A stretch of DNA of 64,000 bases, taken from the NCBI GenBank assembly GCA_905215325.1, contig CAJMPP010000005.1, positions 12,446-76,445 on the forward strand. Reading direction: 5' to 3'. This document shows positions 33,621 to 42,883 of the stretch, piece by piece. Source of the stretch: an uncultured bacterium. Its GTDB lineage: Bacteria; Actinomycetota; Coriobacteriia; Coriobacteriales; Eggerthellaceae. The position numbers and the translations under genes are program-made. How positions within the stretch are numbered: the stretch's first letter is position 1; every line of letters begins with the position of its first letter. Under the pieces are notes generated by a model. It worked only from the letters and a program-made list of their open reading frames with translations, did not search any database and was not told where the DNA came from.

Positions 33621-35576
33621 CTAGCGCCCGCCCTCGGCGATCTGACCGTCCCGATACGCCTCCAGCAGCTGCTCAAGATCCTCGACGCGGCGACGGATAT
33701 CGGCGCCGTCGTCGGTGTCGGCCACCAGCGTGCGATGCTCGACGCGCTCGACCACGCGGCGGCTCGAGTGGATGTCGAGCTCTTCGACCACTGCCGCAGC
33801 CGCGGACTTCAGCGGCTCGTGCGCCGCCAGGATGAACTCGTAGGAGTTGTCGATAAGCGTGTAGCCGGCGATGCCCGTGGTGGGCTGGTAAGCCCTTGAG
33901 AACCCGCCGTCGATCATGAACACGCGCCCGCCGCACTTCACGGGGTCCTCGCCATCCTTGACCTTGACCGGCACGTGCCCGCACACGATATGCGACGTCT
34001 CCGGGTCCATGCCGAAGTCCTCGAAGATGCCCGCGATCACGCGCTCGTCCTCGATAAGCGTGTAGAAGGGGTTCTTCACCTCCTTGCGCGCGGCCTTGTC
34101 GGCGATGAGATACAGCTCGAAGGTGGCCATCTTGCTCTTCGCGAACAGAGGACTTCCCTCGCCCAGCCACAGGTACCACAAAAGGTCGCGACCGCGGCGG
34201 CTCTCCTCGGCGTCATGGCTGAAGAAGGCGGCGCGCACATAGCGCTCCATCACATCGTAGAGCGCGCGGCCCTTGTAGCGGCTGCCGAACACGTCCACTT
34301 CCTTCAGGCTGCCGTCGGCGTTGAGCGGCACGCAGGCATGGAACATGAGGTTGCCGTTGCGGATCTTGTACAGGCTGCCCACTTCCAGGAAGAAGCGCAT
34401 ATGGCGCTGCAGCTTCTCGCATCCGGTGAACGCGGCCTCCAAGCGGCACATCACCTCTTCCTCGGCCGGCGTGAGCGCGAAGGGGTTTTGCGGGTCAACC
34501 GTGGGGAACACGCGGTCGGTCAGCGGGTACTCCACGCCGTCGACCACCACGGTGCCCGCCTCGTAGTCGATCTTGTCCAGCAGCTTGCGGCTTTCCAGCC
34601 CGAACTCGGGGTACTCGTCGATCAACGCCGCCTCCACCTTGAACTGGATGATGGCCATGGCCTTCTGGATCTTCACGTTCATCTCAAGCTCGGACGGCGG
34701 CAGGTCGGGGTTGCCCTTCAGGCCGAAAGCCACGCACGGGTCGTCGCGATACGCGTCAAGCGCGAAGCTTGCCAGCGGCAGGATGTTGATGCCGTAGGCG
34801 TCCTCCAAGATGGACAGGTTGCCGTAGCGGGCGCAGTTGCGCACCACGTGCGCGATACAGCCGCGCTGTCCGAGGGCCGCGCCCATCCACACGATGTCGT
34901 GGTTGCCCCACTGGATGTCCACATTATGCTGCGCCTGCAGCGTCTCCATGATGACGTCGGGCTGCGGGCCGCGATCGTAGATGTCGCCGATGATATGCAG
35001 CTGGCTGATCGCCAGGCGCTGGATGAGCTGCGCAAGCGCCTCGATGAGCGCGATGCCGCGCCCTGTGCGCACCGCCGCGTCGATGATGCCCGCGTAGTAC
35101 GCTTCCTTGTCCACGCCGTGGTTGTCCTCGTTCATCAGTTCCTCGATGATGTAGGCGAACTCGGCGGGCAGCGCCTTGCGCACGCGGCTGGTGGTGTACT
35201 TGCGGGCGGCGCGCTTGCACACGGCCACCAGGCGCGGCACCACCGTGGCGTACCAAGAGCGCTCGTCTTCCACGCCCGCCAAGATCAGCTTCGCCTTCTC
35301 GCGCGGGTAGTAGATGAGCGTGGCAAGCTCGCGCTTCTCCGCCTCGGAGAGGTCGTCGCCGAACGCCTCGTCGACCTTCAGGCGGATCGAGCCCGACCCG
35401 TTGCGCAGGATATGGCTGAACGCCTCGGATTCGCCGTGGATGTCGGAGCAAAAGAACTCCGTGCCCTTCGGGAGGTTCAGGATGGCGCTCAGGTTGATGA
35501 TCTCGGCCGCCGCCAGCTCCTGCGTGGGAAATGATCGGGCCAACAATTCCAAGTAGCGCTTCTGATCCGCTTCCAT
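33621..35576 (-). CDS. fbp: Fructose-1,6-bisphosphatase, class III
   Basis: A 651-residue class III FBPase, the Firmicutes-type enzyme of gluconeogenesis, much longer than classes I and II. Metallophosphatase motifs are visible: GTEFFCSDIHGESEAFSHIL (GDxHG-like), IIGDIYDRGPQPDVIMETL, and VDIQWGNHDIVWMGAALGQ; HIVCGHVPVKVKDGEDPVK comes near the C-terminus. Length agrees with Bacillus Fbp. ATG at 35576 follows GAGGAGGTTTTC. Single gene. Confidence 0.95.
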   Translation of the reverse strand: MEADQKRYLELLARSFPTQELAAAEIINLSAILNLPKGTEFFCSDIHGESEAFSHILRNGSGSIRLKVDEAFGDDLSEAEKRELATLIYYPREKAKLILAGVEDERSWYATVVPRLVAVCKRAARKYTTSRVRKALPAEFAYIIEELMNEDNHGVDKEAYYAGIIDAAVRTGRGIALIEALAQLIQRLAISQLHIIGDIYDRGPQPDVIMETLQAQHNVDIQWGNHDIVWMGAALGQRGCIAHVVRNCARYGNLSILEDAYGINILPLASFALDAYRDDPCVAFGLKGNPDLPPSELEMNVKIQKAMAIIQFKVEAALIDEYPEFGLESRKLLDKIDYEAGTVVVDGVEYPLTDRVFPTVDPQNPFALTPAEEEVMCRLEAAFTGCEKLQRHMRFFLEVGSLYKIRNGNLMFHACVPLNADGSLKEVDVFGSRYKGRALYDVMERYVRAAFFSHDAEESRRGRDLLWYLWLGEGSPLFAKSKMATFELYLIADKAARKEVKNPFYTLIEDERVIAGIFEDFGMDPETSHIVCGHVPVKVKDGEDPVKCGGRVFMIDGGFSRAYQPTTGIAGYTLIDNSYEFILAAHEPLKSAAAAVVEELDIHSSRRVVERVEHRTLVADTDDGADIRRRVEDLEQLLEAYRDGQIAEGGR

Positions 35577-35710
35577 GAAAACCTCCTCAGGTCATCGCAC
35601 AGTGATGGCACGATGGTACCGCGCGCAGCCCTCCCCCGCACACCCACACCGGTAAACGGCGCAACCCGAACGCAGGCGCGCCAGGCGGACGCGCAACGGG
35701 ATTGGGCGGA

Positions 35711-35784
35711 GGCCGGACACTTGGGGACGTAGGCTTATCTGTCCGAATTCGGACAGATAAGCCTACGTCCCCAAGTGTCCGGCC
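35711..35784. repeat. 74-bp perfect palindrome of two 30-bp boxes
   Basis: Arms of 37 bp (35711-35747 and 35748-35784) match without a mismatch, centred on GAATTC. Each arm contains the box that begins GGACACTTGGGGACGTAGGC and ends TTATCTGTCC; the box itself has inverted ends GGACA/TGTCC. A related pair of boxes in the opposite arrangement is at 48511-48588. Confidence 0.95.
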
Positions 35785-35795
35785 CAAGCATCCGC

Positions 35796-35811
35796 CGTCC
35801 CCAAGTGTCCG
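35796..35811 (+). repeat. Partial third copy of the palindrome box
   Basis: CGTCCCCAAGTGTCCG repeats positions 35766-35781 exactly, 30 bp further on. It is the end of one box without the rest. Confidence 0.85.
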
Positions 35812-35966
35812 AACGCAGGTGCGCCCTCGCACCTGCCACCATGCTGCGCGGAGATTTTCTTGTTCGCATGCCGATCGGCAAAGCGGGTTGCTCGCGGGCG
35901 GTACAATAGGCGCTGCGAACCTACGGCGACAACGTTGCCGTTACCTATATACAGCAAGGAGCATCC

Positions 35967-36461
35967 ATGGAACGCATTGCAAGCTTTTCCGTCGACCACC
36001 GCGTGCTCGAGCCCGGCGTGTACGTGTCGCGCCGCGACTCCGACGCCGCCACCGGCTGCACGACCACCACGTTCGACCTGCGCATGACCGCCCCCAACCG
36101 CGAGCCGGTCATGGACACCTCCGCCGTCCACGCCATCGAGCATCTCGGCGCCACCTTCCTGCGCAACGACGCCGAATGGTCGGCCCGCGTTATCTACTTC
36201 GGCCCCATGGGTTGCCGCACCGGCTTCTACCTGGTGGCCTTCGGCGAATTGGAATCCGCCGACGTGGCCGACCTCGTACGCCGCATGTTCGCCTTCATCC
36301 GCGATTTCGAGGGCGAGATCCCCGGCGCCAAGCCCGAGGAATGCGGCAACTACCACGACAACGACCTTGTGCAGGCGAAATGGTGGGCGCGCCGCTACAT
36401 GGCCAACACCCTCGAGACGCTCGACGAGGCGCACACGCACTACCCCGCCCTCCTCGACTAA
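35967..36461 (+). CDS. luxS: S-ribosylhomocysteine lyase
   Basis: A 164-residue LuxS enzyme that splits S-ribosylhomocysteine into homocysteine and the AI-2 precursor. Metal ligands are His55 and His59 in HAIEH and Cys126 in EECGNYHDND; the catalytic Cys83 lies in GPMGCRTGFY. Length is normal. ATG at 35967 follows AAGGAGCATCC. mtnN, encoding the enzyme that makes its substrate, starts 140 bp downstream on the same strand. Confidence 0.97.
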   Translation: MERIASFSVDHRVLEPGVYVSRRDSDAATGCTTTTFDLRMTAPNREPVMDTSAVHAIEHLGATFLRNDAEWSARVIYFGPMGCRTGFYLVAFGELESADVADLVRRMFAFIRDFEGEIPGAKPEECGNYHDNDLVQAKWWARRYMANTLETLDEAHTHYPALLD

Positions 36462-36483
36462 CGCAGGTGAACAGGGAAGGCGT

Positions 36484-36524
36484 GTTCAGGATCAGCCTCC
36501 CATTCCCGCAGTTTCATCCTGAAC
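36484..36524 (+). promoter_or_regulatory. Inverted repeat between luxS and mtnN
   Basis: GTTCAGGAT (36484-36492) pairs with ATCCTGAAC (36516-36524). It may be an attenuator or an mRNA processing site; no T-run follows. The adjoining GAACGCACCTC also occurs twice near 42430-42485. Confidence 0.4.
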
Positions 36525-36601
36525 GCACCTCTGTTCCGCACGCGTGCGTCCTCGGCTTCCTTCCGGCGCGCGCCCTATCCCCTTCGATCGGAAAGCAGCT
36601 T

Positions 36602-37318
36602 ATGACTACGAGCTTCAACACCATGGGCATCATCGGCGCCATGGACGTGGAAATCGCGCTGTTGCGCGAGGAGATGGCGAAGACCGGCGCGGTGAAGATC
36701 ACGCGCATCGCCGGCATGGAGTTCAACGTGGGCACCATCGGCAACACCACCGTCATCGTGGTGCAGTGCGGCGTGGGCATGGTCAATGCCGCCACGTGCG
36801 CGCAGGTGCTCGTCGACCGCTTCGGCGTGAGCGCGCTGCTCAACACCGGCATCGCCGGCTCGCTGGACGCATCCATCAACATCGGCGACATCGTGGTGGC
36901 CGATGATGCGGTCAACCACATCATGGACGTATGCAACATGGGCTACGCCGCAGGTCAGACGCCTGGACTGGACACGCTGGCGTTCCCCTGCAGCCCGGCG
37001 CTGTCGAAATCGGTCGTCGCCGCGGCATCGGCGATAGGCGCCACCACGCACACCGGCCGCGTGGCCTCGGGCGACCGCTTCGTGCGCGACAACTTCGAAA
37101 AGCAGCGCATCACCGAAACGTTCGGCGCAAAGTGCTGTGAGATGGAGGGCGCGGCCATCGCGCAGGTCGCATGGGCCAACGGCGTGCCGTGCGCCATCGT
37201 GCGCGCCATCTCCGATAAGGCCGACGGCTCCTCGTCCATTGACTACCCCACCTTCGAGGCGCAGGCGGCCCGCAACAGCGCCGCGCTCGTCATCGCCATG
37301 CTTGAACGGCAAGGCTAG
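36602..37318 (+). CDS. mtnN: 5'-methylthioadenosine/S-adenosylhomocysteine nucleosidase
   Basis: A 238-residue nucleosidase. It opens MGIIGAMDVEIALLREEM, with the general-acid glutamate region typical of the family, and has NTGIAGSLDASINIGDIVVA, VASGDRFV, EMEGAAIAQVA and AISDKADGSS, the last with the catalytic aspartate. It removes adenine from S-adenosylhomocysteine and methylthioadenosine. Start is the ATG at 36602, where the family pattern begins; the frame is open far upstream. Works with luxS. Confidence 0.95.
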   Translation: MTTSFNTMGIIGAMDVEIALLREEMAKTGAVKITRIAGMEFNVGTIGNTTVIVVQCGVGMVNAATCAQVLVDRFGVSALLNTGIAGSLDASINIGDIVVADDAVNHIMDVCNMGYAAGQTPGLDTLAFPCSPALSKSVVAAASAIGATTHTGRVASGDRFVRDNFEKQRITETFGAKCCEMEGAAIAQVAWANGVPCAIVRAISDKADGSSSIDYPTFEAQAARNSAALVIAMLERQG

Positions 37319-37331
37319 CAAGCCTTGGAGC

Positions 37332-37356
37332 CGGTGCCGCGCGACGCGCGGCACCG
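37332..37356 (+). terminator. Hairpin after mtnN
   Basis: CGGTGCCGCGC (37332-37342) and GCGCGGCACCG (37346-37356) form a perfect 11-bp stem with a 3-nt loop, 14 bp after the stop. There is no T-run, so it could be a non-canonical terminator. Confidence 0.5.
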
Positions 37357-37521
37357 ACCCGCACGCGCAGCATGCACCGCGCGTACCCGGGCCTAAGTCG
37401 CAACCGGGCAACCACTCGCGCGGCACTTCGGAAAACCCAGGCCGCACGAACCCGCGGGCCCGGCGCTAACCCAGGCCCGCGGCCTTGAATCCCCCGCTAC
37501 CCAACGATCGGACGCTTCCCC

Positions 37522-38220
37522 ATGACCTTCGATGACAACATGCTTCCCACCATCGACGACCCCGCCGTCAGCCTGGTGCGCGACGAGCGCGGCCTGGCGC
37601 TGGTGGGCGAAGGCATGGAGCTGCGCTGCGATCTTGCGGGCATGCTGCCGCGCATCAAGCCCGGAAGGCTCTCCCACGAGCTGCTCGTCCGCGCCGCGCG
37701 CGTCAAAGGCGTCGATCAACCCCGCGCCATCGACGCCACCGCCGGGTTCGGGGAGGATGCGCTGCTGCTGGCCGCTGCCGGCTTCCACGTGCAGCTCTTC
37801 GAGCACGACCCCGTCATAGCCGCGCTGCTTGCCGACGGCCTAGCGCGCGCCGCCGCCGACCCGCAGCTTTCGCCCATCGTGGCACGCATGCGCCTGACCA
37901 GCGGCGACAGCGTGCAGGCGCTTGCCGCGCGCGCATCCATGGACGTGGCCAAACCCGACGTGGTCTACCTTGACCCGATGTTCCCCGCCCGGCAGAAAAG
38001 CGCGGCGGTCAAGAAGAAGTTCCAGCTGCTGCACCACCTGGAGGCGCCCTGCACCGATGAGGAAGGGCTGCTGCGCGCCGCGATAGCCTGCGGCCCGCGC
38101 AAGCTGGTCATCAAGCGCCCGGCGAAAGGCCCGTACCTGGCCGGCATCAAACCCAGCTACTCCATCGACGGCAAGGCCGTGCGCTACGACTGCATCGTCC
38201 CCGCCAGCATGAAGCTGTAG
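37522..38220 (+). CDS. RsmJ-like class I SAM-dependent rRNA methyltransferase
   Basis: A 232-residue methyltransferase. The SAM-binding motif AIDATAGFGEDALLLAAAGF with LFEHDP after it, and VVYLDPMFPARQKSAAVKKK, are close to RsmJ, which methylates G1516 of 16S rRNA in E. coli. The end contains KLVIKRPAKGPYLAG, also typical. The ATG at 37522 begins the protein after CTTCCCC, with no strong ribosome site, so the start is uncertain. Likely a housekeeping gene. Confidence 0.85.
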   Translation: MTFDDNMLPTIDDPAVSLVRDERGLALVGEGMELRCDLAGMLPRIKPGRLSHELLVRAARVKGVDQPRAIDATAGFGEDALLLAAAGFHVQLFEHDPVIAALLADGLARAAADPQLSPIVARMRLTSGDSVQALAARASMDVAKPDVVYLDPMFPARQKSAAVKKKFQLLHHLEAPCTDEEGLLRAAIACGPRKLVIKRPAKGPYLAGIKPSYSIDGKAVRYDCIVPASMKL

Positions 38221-38222
38221 GA

Positions 38223-39134
38223 CTAGCCCTCCACCTTCGCGTAGAGCTTCATGGCTGCCACGAACGCCTCGCCTATCGCATCGAGCGTCAGCCCGCGCGG
38301 CATCACGTAGCCGATATGCATGCGCTCGCCCGAGCGGATGGGCACCGCCGTGATGGCGCCGCGCTGCAAGAACTCCGGATACACGCCGCTGGTCACGGTA
38401 TAGGCGTCGGAATGCAGCATAAAGCTGGTGGCGAAACCGCGGTCGCTGACCTTCACCGTCTTCGCCGAGGGCGCCCACAGCGGCTCTTCGGAAAACGCCG
38501 ACGACTCATAAGCTCCCTGCACGAACGACAGCCGCGGATACGGGTACAAGTCGTCGAGCGAAACGCTCTCCCGCCCCGCCAACGGATGCCCGATACGCAA
38601 AAATACGTGCGGCACCGCTTCGAACAGCTCATAGAATTCCAGCTTGTTGCGGTCAAGCACGCGCCCCACCGCACCCTCGTTGGCGCGCGAGAGATACATC
38701 ACGCCCAGGTCGCTGTCGCATCTTGCCACGTCATCGATGATCTGCTGCGTCTGCGTCTCGTTGAGCACCAAGTCGAACCTGCCCGAACCCACCTGCTGCG
38801 CAACGTCCAAAAACGCCCGCTCCACAAACGTGAAGTGATGCGAGGAAACCGCGAAGCGCATGCCCTCGGGTTGGTTGCCGCCGTAGCGGCGCTCGAGGTT
38901 GTCCATCTGCAGCACCACCTGCCGAGCCCGGCCCAGGAACTCCATGCCCTCCTTCGTGGGCGTAGCACCGGTATTCCCGCGGGTGAACAGGGAAAACCCC
39001 AGTTCGCGCTCCACGACCGACACCGCCTCGGACAGGCTTGGCTGCGAAACCGACAGCACGCGCGAGGCCGCCACCATCGACCCCGTTTCCGCGATCTTCA
39101 ACATATAGCGCATCTGCTGCAGCGTGATCTTCAT
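38223..39134 (-). CDS. LysR-family transcriptional regulator
   Basis: A 303-residue LysR protein. It starts MKITLQQMRYMLKIAETGSM with a helix-turn-helix VAASRVLSVSQPSLSEAVSV; the effector domain has FLRIGHPLAGRESVSLDDLY and YPEFLQRGAITAVPIRSGER. ATG at 39134 was chosen as the conserved start; the frame is open further upstream. The stop is 3 bp from the convergent RsmJ-like gene. The bactofilin-like gene upstream is divergent and may be its target, but LysR targets vary. Confidence 0.88.
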   Translation of the reverse strand: MKITLQQMRYMLKIAETGSMVAASRVLSVSQPSLSEAVSVVERELGFSLFTRGNTGATPTKEGMEFLGRARQVVLQMDNLERRYGGNQPEGMRFAVSSHHFTFVERAFLDVAQQVGSGRFDLVLNETQTQQIIDDVARCDSDLGVMYLSRANEGAVGRVLDRNKLEFYELFEAVPHVFLRIGHPLAGRESVSLDDLYPYPRLSFVQGAYESSAFSEEPLWAPSAKTVKVSDRGFATSFMLHSDAYTVTSGVYPEFLQRGAITAVPIRSGERMHIGYVMPRGLTLDAIGEAFVAAMKLYAKVEG

Positions 39135-39429
39135 GCCAACCCTTCCGGCGAAAAGAGAAACCTTCGAAAACCAAGTATACGTCAGAGCCCGCACCGGCCC
39201 TCAAATGCCCATACCCGAGCGGCCCGCCGCGCATTGGGCCGCGCCGCACGCCGCCGGCACCCTGCGAAGCGCGGCCTTGCACGGCGCGCAGGTAACCTTA
39301 CGGTAAACGAATGCCCCCATCCATGCGCAACCAAGTATGCTGTGCTATAGGGGAAGCCGCCGCGCGAACGGGCTTTCGCGCGGCATCAGGGCCGCGGCCG
39401 CGCCGCGCGAACGCGAAAAGGAGAACATC

Positions 39430-40650
39430 ATGACATCTGCAACGTTGCTCGCGGCGCTTGCGCTCGTCGTCCTGGCGGGCGCGCTCGCATGGCTCCGCAA
39501 CGCTCGAAAAGGCGCGAACGCGCTCGGCACGCTCGCATGCACCGTCGTGGCTGTAGCTGCCGCGGGCGCGCTCGCCATCGCACCCGCAACGCCGGCCCTC
39601 GCAGTCGAAGAGGGGTCGCACCATCCGGACGAGCGCCAAGCCCAAGCCGCCGACGATGCCATAAGCGGCCTGTTCGGAGACGACGTTGTCTGGATCGGGA
39701 AGGACAAGCTGTTCACGAAGACGACCGCGCCCAACGACATCCTCGCCGCGGGCCAATCCATCGCCGTAAGCTCCTGCAACGTATCGGGAAGCATCCGCGC
39801 GGCAGCCGAGGACATCTCGATCAGGGGCGCCGATGTGGCGCACAGCATCACCCTTGCCGCGAAGACCGCCACAGTGAGCGACACCAAGGCGAAGGCAGTG
39901 GCACTTGCGGCCCGCGATACGAGCTTCTCCGGCGAATGCGATACGCTCTACATCGCCGCCGAGCACGCTGTCATCGACGGCACCGTCCACGGCGATCTCG
40001 TGGTCAACGCCGACACCTTGCAGCTGGGCCCGAACGCCTGCATCGAAGGTTCCGTACGGGGTTCTGCCGGCCAACAACCCGAGATAGCGCCCACCGCGCA
40101 GCACGGCGCGCTGGCGCTTTCCATCGGCACGCAAGAAGACGACGCCGAGCCTGCGTTCAACGTGGCCGGCACGCTGTTGGCGCTGGTATACGGCACGCTC
40201 GCATGCCTGGTGACCGCGGCGGCGGCCGAGTGGCTGGCGCGCAAGCAGACCGCCAACGCCGCCCACCTGGCGAAAACCCGCACCGGCTATCTGGTCGCCT
40301 CGGGCATCATCGGCGCCATCGCGGCGCCCGTGGCGGTGATCATCCTGTGCTGCCTGGTGGTCACGCTGCCCATAGCCGGCGCCGCAACGCTGACCCTGCT
40401 CGCCTTGACCATCGTCTCGGGCGGCTTCACCGCCGCCGCGCTGGGCAAGCTGGCCTTCAAGAACTTGGGGCGCTTCCCGGCGGCCATCGCCATGGGCGCC
40501 ATCCTCGGCGCAGCCTGCGCGCTGCCCTACGTCGGCAAGCCGATCGCGGCCGCCTGCTTCATGTTCGCCCTAGGCTACAGCATCCAGAACGCGTTCCTGG
40601 GATTGACGAACCGCAACGAGGGCAATCCGCCGCAGGCGCCCACAGCATAA
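39430..40650 (+). CDS. Bactofilin-like polymer-forming membrane protein
   Basis: A 406-residue protein. A membrane segment lies at the N-terminus (ATLLAALALVVLAGALAWL), followed by another hydrophobic stretch and an Ala-rich signal-like end (ATPALAVEEGS). Residues about 95-240 read as short beta repeats (AAGQSIAVSSCNVSGSIRAA, GTVHGDLVVNADTLQLGPNA) like the right-handed helix of bactofilin/DUF583 proteins. The C-terminal half has four or more membrane segments. A similar layout occurs in putative membrane-anchored polymer-forming proteins of unknown role. ATG at 39430 follows AAAAGGAGAACATC. Confidence 0.78.
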   Translation: MTSATLLAALALVVLAGALAWLRNARKGANALGTLACTVVAVAAAGALAIAPATPALAVEEGSHHPDERQAQAADDAISGLFGDDVVWIGKDKLFTKTTAPNDILAAGQSIAVSSCNVSGSIRAAAEDISIRGADVAHSITLAAKTATVSDTKAKAVALAARDTSFSGECDTLYIAAEHAVIDGTVHGDLVVNADTLQLGPNACIEGSVRGSAGQQPEIAPTAQHGALALSIGTQEDDAEPAFNVAGTLLALVYGTLACLVTAAAAEWLARKQTANAAHLAKTRTGYLVASGIIGAIAAPVAVIILCCLVVTLPIAGAATLTLLALTIVSGGFTAAALGKLAFKNLGRFPAAIAMGAILGAACALPYVGKPIAAACFMFALGYSIQNAFLGLTNRNEGNPPQAPTA

Positions 40651-40666
40651 CCTGCGCACCATGCAA

Positions 40667-40702
40667 AAGGGGCTCGACGCGATCCAACGCGTCGAGCCCC
40701 TT
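40667..40702. terminator. Bidirectional terminator
   Basis: AAGGGGCTCGACGCG (40667-40681) pairs with CGCGTCGAGCCCCTT (40688-40702), a perfect 15-bp stem between two convergent genes. Confidence 0.88.
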
Positions 40703-40748
40703 CGTCGTAAGCAGCCGATTCTTGCAATCAACCCGAACAAGCACAACC

Positions 40749-42191
40749 CTAGGCAAGCCCCAGCCAGATGGCAACCTTCGGCGCATATCCAAGCACGAAG
40801 ATCACCACGATCAGCGCTGGGATGCCGTACTTCAGCCACAGGCGCGTCCAGCGCGGGAACTTCACGCCTTCGCCCTGATCGGCCTCGGCCAGGAAGTTCT
40901 CCCAGCCCCAACCGCGGCGCGTGGTGCAGAACAGCACGAACGCCAGGCTACCCAGCGGCAGCATGTTGTTCGACACGATGAAGTCCTCGATGGACTGGAT
41001 ATCGCCGATGGCCGGGATGGTGACGCCCGACAGCACGTTGAAGCCCAGCGCGCACGGGATGGAAAGCACCAGCACCAGCACGGCGTTGAAGATCACGGCG
41101 CGGCTGCGCATCATGCCCCATTTGTCCATGGACCAGCTGATCAGGTTCTCGAACACCGCGATGACGGTGGAAAGCGACGCGAACGCCATGAACACGAAGA
41201 ACAGGCAGCCCCACACGTTGCCAAGCGGCATCTGCCCGAAGACCACCGGCAGCGTCACGAACACCAGCGACGGCCCTTGATCAGGTGAAACGCCATAGGC
41301 GAAACATGCCGGGAAGATGATCAGGCCCGCCAGGATGGCCACCACGGTGTTCAGCGCGGTGACGGAGACGGCCTCGCCGGTAAGGCTGCGTTGCCGCCCG
41401 ATGCGCGATCCGAAGATCTCCATGGCGGCAATGCCGAGCGACAAACTGAAAAATGCCTGGCCCATGGCCGCGTACACCGCATCGCCGAACGTCGACCACC
41501 CGTCGGCGAACAGGCGCCCGAAGTCGGGCACCAGGTAAAACGCGATGCCCTCGGCGGCGCCGGGCAGCGTGACGGCGCGGATGCACAGCGCGATCATCAC
41601 CACGAACAGCGTGGCCATCATGACCTTCGTAACGCGCTCGACGCCCTTTTGCAGGCCCAGACTGCACACCAAAAAGCCGATCACCACGGCCACGACCATC
41701 CACCCGATCAGCCACGCAGGGTTCTCCAGCATGCTGCTGAACGCCGCACCCGCGAAGGCCGCATCGGCGCCATTGAACATACCCGACGCCATCTGCGGCA
41801 CGTACGAGATCATCCACCCGCACACGGTGGTGTAGAACATCATCAATATCATGCAGCCGATATAGCCCCACCACGAGAACCAATGCCACTTCCCGTTCGG
41901 CTGCAGCTTGTCGAAGGCCTGTGCGGCCGAGCGCTGCGATGCCCGTCCCACGGCGAACTCCATGACCATGACGGGCATGCCCAAGATCACCAAAAACACC
42001 AGGTACAGCAGCACGAACGCCGCTCCACCGTACTCGCCGGTGATGTAGGGGAAGCGCCATACGTTGCCCAACCCGATCGCGCATCCGGCGCTGATCAGGA
42101 TAAATCCCAGCCGCGACGCGAAATGCTCGCGCGAGGCCGGCGTCTCCTTGCCCGACGCCGCCACGGGCGCCTTGGGTGCGTTTTCCGCCAT
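40749..42191 (-). CDS. Sodium-dependent transporter of the NSS (SNF) family
   Basis: A 480-residue symporter with about eleven or twelve membrane segments. It carries the signature of segment 1, CAIGLGNVWRFPYITGEYGG, where the unwound part binds Na+ and substrate, and the GQAFFSLSLGIAAMEIFGS stretch of segment 6. Bacterial members such as LeuT, TnaT and MhsT import amino acids. ATG at 42191 was chosen: AAAGGGA lies six bases upstream, while two in-frame upstream ATGs are badly placed. Substrate unknown. Confidence 0.92.
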   Translation of the reverse strand: MAENAPKAPVAASGKETPASREHFASRLGFILISAGCAIGLGNVWRFPYITGEYGGAAFVLLYLVFLVILGMPVMVMEFAVGRASQRSAAQAFDKLQPNGKWHWFSWWGYIGCMILMMFYTTVCGWMISYVPQMASGMFNGADAAFAGAAFSSMLENPAWLIGWMVVAVVIGFLVCSLGLQKGVERVTKVMMATLFVVMIALCIRAVTLPGAAEGIAFYLVPDFGRLFADGWSTFGDAVYAAMGQAFFSLSLGIAAMEIFGSRIGRQRSLTGEAVSVTALNTVVAILAGLIIFPACFAYGVSPDQGPSLVFVTLPVVFGQMPLGNVWGCLFFVFMAFASLSTVIAVFENLISWSMDKWGMMRSRAVIFNAVLVLVLSIPCALGFNVLSGVTIPAIGDIQSIEDFIVSNNMLPLGSLAFVLFCTTRRGWGWENFLAEADQGEGVKFPRWTRLWLKYGIPALIVVIFVLGYAPKVAIWLGLA

Positions 42192-42555
42192 ATCCATTCC
42201 CTTTCCCAACGCAAAGGGACGGCCACCTCGGGCAACCGTCCCATAGCAAGCTGAAACGTCGCGCCCGCATACGCAGGCGCAACGTCATATGGTACCACTA
42301 TCATCACTCGCCGCTGCCCACCCTCTTCTGGGCGCTTTCACAGGAGCGAGCAACTCGCTATCCCCACGGTTCTACGAACGCAGGGCGCATGAACGCCCCT
42401 CGCCCCCCGTTCGCCCACATACCCCATTCGTGAACGCACCTCCGTCCTCTGCCCACGTGCGCCCCGCATCGCGAACGCACCTCCGCCCCCTGTTCACGCG
42501 CCGTCCCCTGCTCACGTTCCGCTCATGTCCTGTTCGCGTGCGCCCTGACCCCATC

Positions 42556-42719
42556 TTCTGGGTGGTTCTGCAGAAAATGGCCCTTGTTTTTGACATGGTT
42601 CCCGGAGTTCTGGGCGGTTTACATGGCAGCATCACCGCACGAAGACCCGAAAATCGCCCAGAACCCAACCCCCTCGTACACAAATCCCGCCACTACCGCC
42701 TTCCAAACCGCCCAGAGCT
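42556..42719. repeat. Cluster of four GTTCTGGGCGGTTT boxes
   Basis: Two copies on the plus strand (TTCTGGGTGGTTCTGCAG at 42556-42573; AGTTCTGGGCGGTTT at 42606-42620) and two inverted (AAATCGCCCAGAAC at 42651-42664; AAACCGCCCAGAGCT at 42705-42719). The same box occurs at 48618-48773. Confidence 0.8.
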
Positions 42720-42877
42720 CGGCGCCGAACAAACAGAGGGCGTAATGACAGGGCGAACAGGGGGCGGATGCGCGTTCGCGCCGCAGCTGCCTCCCAAGCC
42801 CCCAGAACCCCGCACTAGCGAAAACGGAATCCGCGGGCATTTAAGCATGACGCGCCGCGGCAGGGCCTTCCCTCCCC

Positions 42878-42883
42878 TATAAT
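42878..42883 (+). promoter_or_regulatory. -10 box of the pyridoxal/pyridoxamine kinase gene
   Basis: A perfect TATAAT 36 bp before the GTG at 42920. It implies transcription begins near 42890 and rules out the in-frame GTG at 42884 as start. No clear -35 box is seen. Confidence 0.5.

Larger units (their letters stand above)
35577..35966. other. 390-bp intergenic region with a giant palindrome
   Basis: It separates divergent fbp and luxS. Its main content is the 74-bp palindrome at 35711-35784 and a partial copy at 35796-35811. A likely luxS promoter region lies at 35880-35960 (GGTACAATAGG, with TACAAT as -10). No gene. Confidence 0.6.

Noticed and set aside
35711..35784. Reading the giant palindrome as an ordinary terminator only
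   Set aside because: No T-run follows and the box recurs elsewhere in another arrangement, so a mobile repeat fits better.
35796..35811. Three or more box copies as a CRISPR array
   Set aside because: Copies are inverted, only one is spaced as a direct repeat, and there are no spacers of even length or cas genes.
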